Shown in pieces: positions 34,806-43,003 of a stretch of DNA of 64,000 bases. Origin of the DNA: Nocardioides deserti (GTDB lineage: Bacteria > Actinomycetota > Actinomycetes > Propionibacteriales > Nocardioidaceae); NCBI RefSeq assembly GCF_014266025.1, contig NZ_JACMYC010000001.1, positions 1-64,000 of the forward strand. Direction: 5' to 3'. Numbering within the stretch: the first letter of the stretch is position 1; each line of letters starts with the position of its first letter. The notes beneath the pieces are model-generated. The model was not told the origin of the DNA and made no database searches. It worked only from the letters and a program-made list of their open reading frames with translations. The position numbers and the translations under genes are program-made.

Positions 34806-35831
34806 GTGTCGACCTGGCCTGACGTCCTCGGCGCGCTGGTCGCCGGGGAGGACCTGAGCGCCGACCAGACCGCGTGGGCGATGGGCGAGGTGCTCGCCGG
34901 GGAGGCCACGTCCGCCCAGGTCGCCGGCTTCGCTGTCGCGTTGCGCGCCAAGGGGGAGACCACCGACGAGCTGCGCGGGCTCGCCGAGGCGATGCTCGCC
35001 GAGGCCAACCCGATCTCCGTGCCCGGTCGACTGCTCGACGTCGTCGGCACCGGCGGGGACCGGTCGTTCTCGGTCAACATCTCGACCATGTCGGCGATCG
35101 TCGCCGCGGGCGCCGGCGCGCCGGTCGTCAAGCACGGCAACCGCTCGGCCTCCTCGAAGTCCGGCTCCGCCGACGTGCTCGAGGCGCTCGGCATCCGGCT
35201 CGACCTCCCGGTCGCCCGGGTCGCCGAGGTCGCCGTCGAGGCCGGGATCACGTTCTGCTTCTCGGCCGCGTTCCACCCCGCGATGCGCCACGCGGCCGTG
35301 CCGCGCCGCGAGCTCGGGATCGGCACCTCCTTCAACCTGCTCGGCCCGCTCACCAACCCCGCCCGCCCTGCGGCGCAGGCGATCGGCTGCGCGGACGCGC
35401 GGGTCGCGCCGGTGATGGCCGGGGTGTACGCCGCGCGAGGCGTCGACGCCTGGGTCTTCCGCGGCGAGGACGGGCTCGACGAGCTCACGACCACGAGCAC
35501 GTCGAGGCTGTGGCGGGTCCACGCGGGCGAGGTGGTCCCCGAGACCGTCGACCCGGCGGCGTACGACCTGGCGCCGGCGACGGCCGAGGACCTGCGCGGC
35601 GGGGACGCCGAGCACAACGCCGAGGTGGTACGCCGCCTGCTCGGCGGCGAGCGCGGACCCGTCCGCGACGCGGTGCTGCTGAACGCCGGCGCCGCCCTGG
35701 CCGTCCACGGCGCGCCCGACCTGCCCGCCGCCGACGCCCTGCCCGAGGGCATCCGCCGCGCCGCCGAGGCCATCGACTCCGGGGCAGCGGCCGCCACGCT
35801 CGATCGCTGGGTGGCCGCCTCCTCGGCCTGA
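34806..35831 (+). CDS. trpD: Anthranilate phosphoribosyltransferase
   Basis: 341 aa. Second step of the tryptophan branch: joins anthranilate to phosphoribosyl pyrophosphate. Signature loops are [42 protein letters not shown] and GPLTNPARP. Isolated from other trp genes, as in mycobacteria. GTG start. Nearly abuts the convergent YgjV-GNAT gene (4 bp). Confidence 0.96.
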   Translation: MSTWPDVLGALVAGEDLSADQTAWAMGEVLAGEATSAQVAGFAVALRAKGETTDELRGLAEAMLAEANPISVPGRLLDVVGTGGDRSFSVNISTMSAIVAAGAGAPVVKHGNRSASSKSGSADVLEALGIRLDLPVARVAEVAVEAGITFCFSAAFHPAMRHAAVPRRELGIGTSFNLLGPLTNPARPAAQAIGCADARVAPVMAGVYAARGVDAWVFRGEDGLDELTTTSTSRLWRVHAGEVVPETVDPAAYDLAPATAEDLRGGDAEHNAEVVRRLLGGERGPVRDAVLLNAGAALAVHGAPDLPAADALPEGIRRAAEAIDSGAAAATLDRWVAASSA

Positions 35832-35835
35832 GCCG

Positions 35836-36468
35836 CTACCGCTCGGCGAGGTCGAGGACGAACCGCGGCCCGTCGGCGCGGAAGCCGAGGTGCTCGTAGT
35901 AGGCGCCGACCATGCCCGGCGGGGTCAGCACCCGGCGCAGGCCCAGGTCGCGCAGCACGCCGCTGCGGCGCCACAGGAACTCGCCGGGGGAGAAGTCGCG
36001 GTAGCGCGGCGTGACGTAGTCCAGCTGCACGTGCGCGACGTCGCCCTCCTTGCGCAGCACCACCACGCCCACCGTCTCGTCGCCCTTGAGCACGACGAAG
36101 GCGTGCTGGCTGCCCGCCGGCGCCGGGTCGAAGTCCGGCTGGAACCGGCGGATGTCGTCGGCGTGGGTGCGCAGGACGTGCCGCAGGTAGGCGTCCTCCG
36201 GGCGGACCTCGACGACCTCGAACACGGCCTCGTCGTGCCGCTCCCGGGTCAGCCGGAGGATCCAGTAGACGTTGATGACCGCGAGCACGACGTTCATGCC
36301 GACCATCGGCCACACCCCGATGAGCGCGTTGAACGTCAGCAGCACCAGGCAGCCGAGCAGGTTGAGCGTGCGGAAGCGCAGCACCCGCGCCTGGAGCAGC
36401 GAGTAGACCAGCAGCGCGCTGCCGCCCCAGCCGACGACGTCGAGCCAGTGGTCGGCGAGCCAGGTCAT
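35836..36468 (-). CDS. YgjV-like membrane domain fused to a GNAT domain
   Basis: 210 aa. Residues 1-80 form three or four membrane helices with the YgjV-type pattern (VVGWGGSALLVYSLLQARVLRFRTLNLLGCLVLLTFNALIGVWPMVGMNVVLAVINVYWI). Residues ~90-210 look like a GNAT domain (HAFVVLKGDETVGVVVLRKEGDVAHVQLDYVTPRYRDF ... VGAYYEHLGFR). The fusion suggests a membrane-tethered acyltransferase. Substrate unknown. Confidence 0.75.
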   Translation of the reverse strand: MTWLADHWLDVVGWGGSALLVYSLLQARVLRFRTLNLLGCLVLLTFNALIGVWPMVGMNVVLAVINVYWILRLTRERHDEAVFEVVEVRPEDAYLRHVLRTHADDIRRFQPDFDPAPAGSQHAFVVLKGDETVGVVVLRKEGDVAHVQLDYVTPRYRDFSPGEFLWRRSGVLRDLGLRRVLTPPGMVGAYYEHLGFRADGPRFVLDLAER

Positions 36469-36477
36469 GCGAGCGCG

Positions 36478-36756
36478 TCAGTCGAGGCCGAGCGAGAACG
36501 CCGACTCGAGGTCGTGCTGGGAGTACGCGCGGAACGCGATGTGCGTCTCGGTCGCGGTCACGCCCTCGACCTTGTTGAGCCGGTCGGCGACGACGTTGGC
36601 GACGTCCTCGTGGTTTCGCACGCGGACGAGCGCGATGAGGTCGATCTGGCCGGTCACCGAGTAGACCTCGCTGACCCCGTCGAGTGCGGCGATCGCCTCG
36701 GCCACCTCGGGGATGCGGGCGACGTCAGCCTTGACGAAGACGATGGCGGTGATCAT
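36478..36756 (-). CDS. Stand-alone Lrp/AsnC ligand-binding (RAM) domain protein
   Basis: 92 aa (MITAIVFVKADVARIPEVAEAIAALDGVSEVYSVTGQIDLIALVRV), i.e. the RAM/ACT-like effector domain of Lrp/AsnC regulators without the HTH domain. Such proteins bind amino acids or oligomerise with full-length Lrp family members. TAGGGT lies 6 nt upstream of ATG 36756 (leaderless type). Located between the fusion nuclease and the YgjV-GNAT gene. Confidence 0.88.
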   Translation of the reverse strand: MITAIVFVKADVARIPEVAEAIAALDGVSEVYSVTGQIDLIALVRVRNHEDVANVVADRLNKVEGVTATETHIAFRAYSQHDLESAFSLGLD

Positions 36757-36795
36757 GGCCAGACCCTAGCCGGGCCGCCGCCCGGGCCGGGCCGG

Positions 36796-38601
36796 TCACC
36801 GCGCCGGCTGGTGGACGGGCGCGAGGTCGCGGCGGTCGGCGAACGGGACGAGCTCCTCGCGCGACCTGCTCACCGCGTCGTGGATGGCGAGGTGCCGCGT
36901 CGCGCCCTCGATCGGGCAGGTCCACTCGCCCTGGACGTCGACGAGGCGGATGCCGGGGGACTCGAGCCAGCGCAGGATCTTCTCGGTCTCCTCGGCGGTC
37001 GCCACCGGCACCGGCCCCGGACCTCCGGTGACCGTCTCGGCGGAGGCGCGCAGCGACTCGACGTAGGCGTGGGCGGCGGCGCCGGGCGGGATCACGCCGG
37101 CGGCGGCGAGGCGTCCGTGGCGCACCACGTGGACCGCCCACCGGCCGTCGTCGCCGCGGCGGGCGGCCACGACCTCGGGGCAGCGGGTGAGCGCGCTGAG
37201 GCGCTGCGTGCGGCTGGCGGCGCGGATGAACGCCGCCAGCCGGTCGCGGTGCACGCCGGCCTCCTCGAACCGCTCGTCGGCGGCGAGCGCCTCCATCCGG
37301 GCGTTGATCTGCTCGACCACCCGGTCGGGACGACGCAGCAGGGAGTCGCGCAGCTGCCGCACCACCGCGGCGTACGTGTCGTGGTCCACGGTGCCGTCGC
37401 AGGGGGAGAGGCAGCGGCCGAGCTCGGCCAGCACGCACGGCGTGCGCGACGGCGCCTTGCCGAAGCGGTCCGAGCACTGGCGCAGCGGGAAGGTGTCGTG
37501 CAGGGCGGCGAGGCACTTCTCGGCGACCTTGCGGGAGGAGAACGGGCCGAGGTAGTCGGCGTCGTCGTCGAGCACCCGCTTGACCAGCGACAGCCGGGGC
37601 CAGGGCTCACGGGTCAGCTTGACGAAGGTGGTCTTCTCCGGGAAGCGGGAGCGGCGGTTGTAGCGCGGCTTGTGCTCGGCGATCAAACGCAGCTCGCGGA
37701 CCTCGGCCTCCAGCGGGGTGGCGCACTCGATGCCGGTGACGCTGTCGGCGATGCCGACCATCTCGCCCATCCGCGACCGGGTCTCCGAGGCGGTGAAGTA
37801 GGTGCGGACCCGGGTGCGGAGGTCCTTGGACGTGCCGACGTACAGCACCCGCCGCTCGTGGTCGCGGAAGAGATAGACGCCGGGCGCGTGGGGGAGCCCC
37901 TCGGCCAGGTGGCGCTTGCGGCGCTGGGCCGTGCTGACCCGCCCGGAGAAGGTCTGCAGCTCCTCGAGCGTGTGCACGCCGAGACCGCCGAGCCGCTCCA
38001 TCAGCCCGTGCAGCACGTCGACGGTCGCGCGGGCGTCGGAGAGGGCGCGGTGGTTGGGGGTGGTCGTGGAGCCGAACGCGCGGGCCAGCGAGGAGAGCTT
38101 GCAGTTGGGTGCGTCGTCCTTGGTGATGACGCGGCGGGCCAGACGAGCGGTGTCGAGCACCTCGAAGGCCGGCCAGGGCCGGCCCTGCTGCTCGCAGAAG
38201 TACTTCAGGAAGCCGACGTCGAACGGCGCGTTGTGGGCGACCAGGACGGTGCCGGCGGCGAACTCCAGGAACGCCGGCAGGGCGGACTCCACGGGCGGCG
38301 CCGTCGCCACCATCGCGTTGCTGATGCCGGTCAGGACAGCGATGAACGGCGGGATCGGCTGGTGCGGGTTGACCAGCGTCTGGAACTCGCCGAGCACCTC
38401 GCCGCCGCGCACCTTGACCGCCCCGATCTCGGTGATCATCGAGCCGCCCTCGGCCGAGCCGCCGGTCGTCTCGAGGTCGACGACGGTGAAGGTGATGTCG
38501 CGCAGCGGCCGGCCGAGCTCGTCGAAGCTGCGCTGGGACTCCCACCGGCCCGGACGCTGCGGGGTGCTCCCGGCGTGCTCGGCGTGGAGGGTGCTGCTCA
38601 T
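36796..38601 (-). CDS. DEDDh exonuclease fused to UvrC/Cho-type GIY-YIG nuclease
   Basis: 601 aa from ATG 38601. Residues ~35-195 are a DnaQ-like DEDDh exonuclease (FTVVDLETTGG, then HRALSDARAT giving the His-x4-Asp). Residues ~225-310 are a GIY-YIG domain (PGVYLFRDHERRVLYVGTSKDLRTRV, catalytic E in LIAEHKPRYN). A UVR-like helix pair follows near ~420-450 (EQINARMEALAADERFEEAGVHRDRLAAF). The UvrC C-terminal endonuclease is absent. Related to Rv2191-type proteins, presumably in DNA repair. Confidence 0.9.
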   Translation of the reverse strand: MSSTLHAEHAGSTPQRPGRWESQRSFDELGRPLRDITFTVVDLETTGGSAEGGSMITEIGAVKVRGGEVLGEFQTLVNPHQPIPPFIAVLTGISNAMVATAPPVESALPAFLEFAAGTVLVAHNAPFDVGFLKYFCEQQGRPWPAFEVLDTARLARRVITKDDAPNCKLSSLARAFGSTTTPNHRALSDARATVDVLHGLMERLGGLGVHTLEELQTFSGRVSTAQRRKRHLAEGLPHAPGVYLFRDHERRVLYVGTSKDLRTRVRTYFTASETRSRMGEMVGIADSVTGIECATPLEAEVRELRLIAEHKPRYNRRSRFPEKTTFVKLTREPWPRLSLVKRVLDDDADYLGPFSSRKVAEKCLAALHDTFPLRQCSDRFGKAPSRTPCVLAELGRCLSPCDGTVDHDTYAAVVRQLRDSLLRRPDRVVEQINARMEALAADERFEEAGVHRDRLAAFIRAASRTQRLSALTRCPEVVAARRGDDGRWAVHVVRHGRLAAAGVIPPGAAAHAYVESLRASAETVTGGPGPVPVATAEETEKILRWLESPGIRLVDVQGEWTCPIEGATRHLAIHDAVSRSREELVPFADRRDLAPVHQPAR

Positions 38602-38692
38602 GCGGGGGACGGTAGGCGCGGGCGCCGACAATCCCGTGACGGCTCGCGGAATAGGCTCCTCGACGTCCCTCACACCTCCGCTGGGAGCCGCG

Positions 38693-39952
38693 TTGTCCAC
38701 CTCGTCCTCGCCGCCGTCGCTGGCGCAGCTGCCCGAGCCGGTGCGGGCCCGGGTCGTGGCGATGACGGCCGACGTGCTGCCGTCGCTCGGGCAGCTGCCG
38801 CCGGCCCTGCGTCGGGTGGCGACGTTCGCACCGGCCCGACGGGCGAGGCTGGGGACCACCGCCATCACCACGGCGCTGCGGGACGACGACCTGCGCGGTC
38901 GGGTCGCCGCTCACCTCGCCGTCGAGCCCCTGACCGTCTCCGCACCGGCCGACCGGGCCGCCGTCGCGTGGCTGCTGCGGACGGGTGCGTGGGAGGAGGA
39001 GCTGGCCGCAGCGCTCGCCGAGGTCGCTCCGGCGGGCCCCACCCGGGAGGAGACCGAGGCCGCCCGGTTGCGCGGCAAGCTCGACGCGGCCGACCGGGCC
39101 ACCCGTGAGCTGCGGGCCCTGCACCGGGCGCAGCTCGACGAGCTCAAGTCCGAGAACGCCACGCTGCGTCGCCGGCTCGGCGAGGCACGCACGGCCGAGA
39201 AGGCCGCTCGGGCCGCGGGGGAGCAGGCCGCTGCCGAGGTCGACGGCCTGCGTCGTGAGGTGGAGGCGCTGGCGTCGACCCAGGACCGGGAGGTACGCCG
39301 GCTCCGCGCCCGCGTCGCCGAGCTCGAGGCGGACGCAGCGGCCGGTCGGCGCGCCGTACGTGCGGAGCGGGACGAGGCGACCGTGCGCGCCCGCGTGCTG
39401 CTGGAGACCGTCATCGAGTCCGCCGCGGGGCTCCGCCGCGAGCTCGGCCTGCCCTCGGCCTCGGGCGCGCCCGCCGACCGGGTCGAGTCCGGCCTGTCCG
39501 CCGGCGTCGCCGACGGGGCACGGCTGCTGACCGGCGCGTCGGCCGGGCTGCTCGAGCAGTACCTCGCGATGCCGCGGGCCCGGCTCATCGTCGACGGCTA
39601 CAACGTCAGCAAGAACGTCTGGCCGTCCTCGCCGCTCGAGGCGCAGCGGATCCGGCTCGTCAACGGCCTCGCGCCGCTCGTGGCCCGGACCGGGGTCGAC
39701 ACGACTGTCGTCTTCGACGCGGCTCAGGCAGGCCTCGGCGCCCGACCGGTCGTCGCCGCCCCCCGCGGTGTCCGCGTCTACTTCAGTCCCGAGGGCACGA
39801 TCGCCGACGACGTCATCCGCGACCTCGTCGCTGCGGAGCCGCCCGGCCGCGTGGTCGTCGTCGTGACCGCCGACCAAGCCGTCCTCGCCGACGTCACCCG
39901 TGCCGGCGCTCGAGGCGCTTCTGTCGACGCGCTGGCGGCGCTGATCAGCTGA
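38693..39952 (+). CDS. NYN (YacP-like) PIN-superfamily RNA-binding protein with coiled coil
   Basis: 419 aa from TTG 38693, chosen for GGGAG 5 nt upstream; no ATG/GTG gives the full N-terminus. The N-terminal third is helical, residues ~115-235 are a charged coiled coil, and the C-terminal ~170 are a NYN/YacP nuclease fold with acidic residues in RLIVDGYNVSKN, TVVFDAAQ and SPEGTIADDVIRDLV. Likely an RNase or RNA-binding factor. Shares an 8-bp overlap at its stop with the convergent membrane protein. Confidence 0.88.
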   Translation: MSTSSSPPSLAQLPEPVRARVVAMTADVLPSLGQLPPALRRVATFAPARRARLGTTAITTALRDDDLRGRVAAHLAVEPLTVSAPADRAAVAWLLRTGAWEEELAAALAEVAPAGPTREETEAARLRGKLDAADRATRELRALHRAQLDELKSENATLRRRLGEARTAEKAARAAGEQAAAEVDGLRREVEALASTQDREVRRLRARVAELEADAAAGRRAVRAERDEATVRARVLLETVIESAAGLRRELGLPSASGAPADRVESGLSAGVADGARLLTGASAGLLEQYLAMPRARLIVDGYNVSKNVWPSSPLEAQRIRLVNGLAPLVARTGVDTTVVFDAAQAGLGARPVVAAPRGVRVYFSPEGTIADDVIRDLVAAEPPGRVVVVVTADQAVLADVTRAGARGASVDALAALIS

Positions 39953-41321
39953 CGGGCTCCCGGGTCGCAGACCCGGCGGCCGTCGCGTAGGCCGGGGTGG
40001 CCGCACGGTCCAGGCCGCGGTCGTGCCAGACGCGGACGGCGAGGTGGCCGACGAGCGCCATGAGGGCGAGCCAGAGCCAGAGCAGCGGGAAGGTGCGCAG
40101 GGCGAGGGCGAGCGAGTTGTCGGTCCAGGCGTGCTCCTCGAGCACCAGGAAGCCCTCGGACGTCGCCCCGATCGTCATGGCGGCGACGGACACCCCGAGC
40201 ACGGGTCCGATGAGCGCAGCCGCCACCCGGCCGGCTCGGCGGGCGGCGAGGGCGTACGCCGGGAACAGGCACGCCGCGGTCTCGAGGGTCAGCCGGTAGC
40301 CGTAGTAGCCGGAGCCGCCGTCGAACTCGTTGAGCTGGCCCTGCACCAGGCTGTAGGCGAGCCCGGCGACGGCGAGGACGCGGGTCCAGTCGGGCAGGTC
40401 GCGCCACGAGCGCACGAGCGCTGGGAGCAGGAGGAGGAGCACCGGGCTCCAGACCAGCAGCCCGCGGTCCGCCGAGACCCACAGGCCGAGCTGGTTCACC
40501 AGTCCGTCCCAGGGACTCGACTCGACGGTGCCGGCCGTCCGGGCGACGTACTCGGTCGGCGAGGCGTAGGGACCTTGCGGCCTCCAGCCGCCGCCGTACA
40601 TCCAGCTGCTCCAGGTCCCGGCGAGCACCAGGAACGTCCCGCTGACGGCGCCGACCACCAGCGCGATGGCCGGCTTGCGGCGCCAGATCGCCAGGCCGAG
40701 GCCCAGGAGGGCGACGACGAGAGCGACGTGGAGGCGGCCCCACAGGCCGACGCCGCCGAAGAGACCGACGAGCCACCACCGTCCCGTCGCGGCGCCCCAG
40801 GCCATGCCGGCGATGCCGAGCACGGTGAGCGTGTGGGTCCACAGGCCGTTGGCGTTGATGGTCCACACGGGTGTCGCGAAGCCGAGCACGCCGACGGCAG
40901 CGGTCGCCCACGCCGCGGGCAGGTGCGCCCGCAGCGCGCGCCAGAAGAGCGTGAGCATGAACGCCGTCAGCAGGGCCGCCCAGACGGCGCCGGGCCAACG
41001 GACGAAGTCCTCGGGCTGCGCGCCGGTGCGGGCCAGCAGGTACGCCGGGACTCCCATCGCGACGGCGCCGGGGGAGCGGAACACGGCGGTGTGGCCGTTC
41101 TCCGCCTCGCCGACCCAGAGGTACTCGTCCTTGAGATCCAGCGCCGACAGGTCGACGCCGTCGAGCCAGGGCGTTCCGCCGGAGGCGATCCTCCAGGCGC
41201 CGACCGCGGCCGAGGTGACGTCGTTCATCCCGATCGACCGGTCCGCCGTCGCGGCGTAGACGACGGCCGCGAGGCCGGCGAGGGCCGGCGGCACGAAGCG
41301 GGCGAGTGCGGTGGGGGGCAC
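39945..41321 (-). CDS. Polytopic membrane protein, glycosyltransferase-family-39-like
   Basis: 458 aa from GTG 41321. Ten or more membrane helices with an extracytoplasmic loop near the N-terminus (YAATADRSIGMNDVTSAAVGAWRIASGGTPWLDGVDL). The layout resembles GT-C/ArnT-PMT-type lipid-linked glycosyltransferases, but the catalytic acidic motif is not clear to me. GTG 41321 is preferred over 41330 because TACGGT (41334 to 41329) lies 7 nt upstream. Function unknown. Confidence 0.75.
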   Translation of the reverse strand: MPPTALARFVPPALAGLAAVVYAATADRSIGMNDVTSAAVGAWRIASGGTPWLDGVDLSALDLKDEYLWVGEAENGHTAVFRSPGAVAMGVPAYLLARTGAQPEDFVRWPGAVWAALLTAFMLTLFWRALRAHLPAAWATAAVGVLGFATPVWTINANGLWTHTLTVLGIAGMAWGAATGRWWLVGLFGGVGLWGRLHVALVVALLGLGLAIWRRKPAIALVVGAVSGTFLVLAGTWSSWMYGGGWRPQGPYASPTEYVARTAGTVESSPWDGLVNQLGLWVSADRGLLVWSPVLLLLLPALVRSWRDLPDWTRVLAVAGLAYSLVQGQLNEFDGGSGYYGYRLTLETAACLFPAYALAARRAGRVAAALIGPVLGVSVAAMTIGATSEGFLVLEEHAWTDNSLALALRTFPLLWLWLALMALVGHLAVRVWHDRGLDRAATPAYATAAGSATREPVS

Positions 41322-41444
41322 GCGCGGCACCGTAGTTCGCAGTGCGGGGCGACGGCAGGCGAACGGCCCCCGAGTGGCCGAACGGACGACCTCGACCACC
41401 CGGGTGGACACCCGTTGTCGGTGGCCGCTGCCACGGTGTGCCCC

Positions 41445-41651
41445 ATGACGACACGGATCGACTGCGACACCTGCGTGGTGCGAGGTCTGGCCTGCCACGA
41501 CTGCGTGGTGACGGTGCTGCTCGGGCCGCCGCCGGAGCTGACCTTCGACGACGACGAGCGGCGCGCCCTGGAGCTGCTCGCCGAGGGAGGACTGGTGCCA
41601 CCGCTGCGGCTGGTGCGCCCCGTGGACGGGTTCGACGTCGAGTCGGCCTGA
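41445..41651 (+). CDS. Small CxxC...CxxC protein
   Basis: 68 aa (MTTRIDCDTCVVRGLACHDCVVTVLLGPPPELTFDDDERRALELLAEGGL...). Two CxxC pairs six residues apart (CDTC and CHDC) suggest a zinc knuckle or metal-binding site, then a helix and a C-terminal strand. Recurs as a hypothetical protein in actinobacteria by my recollection. Function unknown. It precedes the riboswitch region. Confidence 0.7.
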   Translation: MTTRIDCDTCVVRGLACHDCVVTVLLGPPPELTFDDDERRALELLAEGGLVPPLRLVRPVDGFDVESA

Positions 41652-41779
41652 ACCGTCCGGGGAGCGCCTCCTGTGACTGGTGTGGCTGCTGGGACGGCTT
41701 TCGGTAAAGACTGCGTCTGTCGTCCCCAGAATCGCCGACGACATACCGCGGAAGTTTCGCGGGAGCACGGACGCGCGAC

Positions 41780-41785
41780 TAACCT
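41780..41785 (+). promoter_or_regulatory. Candidate -10 of the riboswitch-NlpC transcript
   Basis: TAACCT, giving a predicted start near 41792 and a leader of roughly 230 nt that contains the whole c-di-AMP aptamer. The stretch 41652-41779 upstream holds nothing else I recognise. Confidence 0.4.
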
Positions 41786-41834
41786 GTCGTGCTCAGGTGC
41801 CCGTGGCAGTGGACCAACCGGTCTGCGCGGGCAC

Positions 41835-41996
41835 CGCGTCGAGTCTCGGCCCGCTCCGGCGGACCGGGAACCGGGGAACCACCGGCGCTGCCCGCAGCGT
41901 CACTGGGGTGAATCGCCCGCAAGGCACCGCACAGCGGTGAGGAGCGGGCGTAGGGCCTGTCGTGCCCGAACCCGTCAGCTCACCCGGTAGGCGTAC
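41835..41996 (+). promoter_or_regulatory. Cyclic di-AMP riboswitch (ydaO-yuaA class)
   Basis: The conserved core words of the class appear in order: CCGGGGAACC (41871-41880), GGGGTGAATCGCCC (41905-41918), CCGCAAGGC nearby, and the very characteristic 3' block CCCGAACCCGTCAGCT followed by CACCCGGTAGGC (41965-41992). It lies in the leader of an NlpC/P60 gene, the usual actinobacterial context, and should turn expression off when c-di-AMP is high. Exact ends are approximate. The aptamer ends only about 10 nt before the ribosome-binding site GAGGAG. Confidence 0.92.
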
Positions 41997-42019
41997 GACA
42001 CCGAGGAGACCGTCCGCTC

Positions 42020-43003
42020 GTGCTCAACGGCCGGAAGCGCATCATCCCCGCCCTCACCGGGCTCGCCGTGATCGGCGCCATCGGCATCGGACCCTCGGTC
42101 CCGGCTCAGGCCGAGCCGGACATCGAGGACGTCCAGACCCGTGTCGACCGACTCTTCCACGAGGCCGAGCAGGCCTCCGAGCGGTTCAACGACGCCCGGA
42201 TCGAGCTGCGCGAGCTCAGCCGCGACCTGCGCTCGCTGAAGGCCGACGAGGACCGCCAGGGTGACCGGCTCGAGGGCGTCCGGGAGCAGGTCGAACGCTC
42301 TGTCGTGCGGCAGTACCAGGGCCAGGGCCTCTCCGCGGTCGGCCAGGTCATCGTCGCCGACGACCCGCAGGGCTTCCTGTCGGAGCTGTCGACGATGTCG
42401 GCCTTCGACGACCTGCAGGACCAGATGTACGGCGACTACACCGCCGAGCTCAAGGCGCTCGACATCCGGCGCGAGGCCACAGCGGACCGCGCCGAGCAGG
42501 TCGCCGAGGTCAAGGACCAGCTCGCCGACGAGAAGGCCGAGATCGACGAGAAGCTGGCCGAGGCCGAGAGCCTCCTCGACCGCCTCGAGGAGAAGGAGCG
42601 CGAGTCGCTGCTCTCCCGCGACAGCACCCGCGCGCCGGCGTCCGTCCCGGCCTCCGGCCGTGCCGCGGCCGCCATCTCCTACGCCATGGCCCAGGTCGGC
42701 GACGCCTACGTCTACGGCGCAGCCGGACCGAGCGCCTTCGACTGCTCCGGACTCACGATGATGGCCTGGGGTGCCGCCGGCGTCGCCCTGCCGCACTCCT
42801 CGAGCGCGCAGTACTCCTCCGGGCCGCGCGTCGCCGAGGGCGACCTCCAGCCCGGCGACCTCGTCTTCTACTACAGCCCGATCAGCCACGTCGGCATGTA
42901 CATCGGCAACGGCATGATCGTCCACGCCGCCAACCCCGGCTCGGGTGTCACCACCGCGGCGCTGCACTCGATGCCGTACGTCGGCGCGGTGCGCCCTGGC
43001 TGA
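42020..43003 (+). CDS. NlpC/P60 peptidoglycan endopeptidase with coiled-coil domain
   Basis: 327 aa from GTG 42020 with GAGGAG upstream. A signal peptide ends near AQA (residue ~30), a long coiled coil runs over ~35-200, and the C-terminal NlpC/P60 domain has the catalytic Cys in FDCSGLTM and His residues in SHVGMYIGNG and IVHAANPG. A RipA/Rv2190c-like cell-wall hydrolase, where the coiled coil regulates the active site. Controlled by the upstream c-di-AMP riboswitch. Confidence 0.93.
   Translation: MLNGRKRIIPALTGLAVIGAIGIGPSVPAQAEPDIEDVQTRVDRLFHEAEQASERFNDARIELRELSRDLRSLKADEDRQGDRLEGVREQVERSVVRQYQGQGLSAVGQVIVADDPQGFLSELSTMSAFDDLQDQMYGDYTAELKALDIRREATADRAEQVAEVKDQLADEKAEIDEKLAEAESLLDRLEEKERESLLSRDSTRAPASVPASGRAAAAISYAMAQVGDAYVYGAAGPSAFDCSGLTMMAWGAAGVALPHSSSAQYSSGPRVAEGDLQPGDLVFYYSPISHVGMYIGNGMIVHAANPGSGVTTAALHSMPYVGAVRPG

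Noticed and set aside
35890..39108. 1072-codon open frame on the + strand
   Set aside because: It is antisense to the YgjV-GNAT, RAM-domain and fusion nuclease genes. The translation is Arg/Gly/Asp/Val low-complexity without motifs, a product of high GC third positions.
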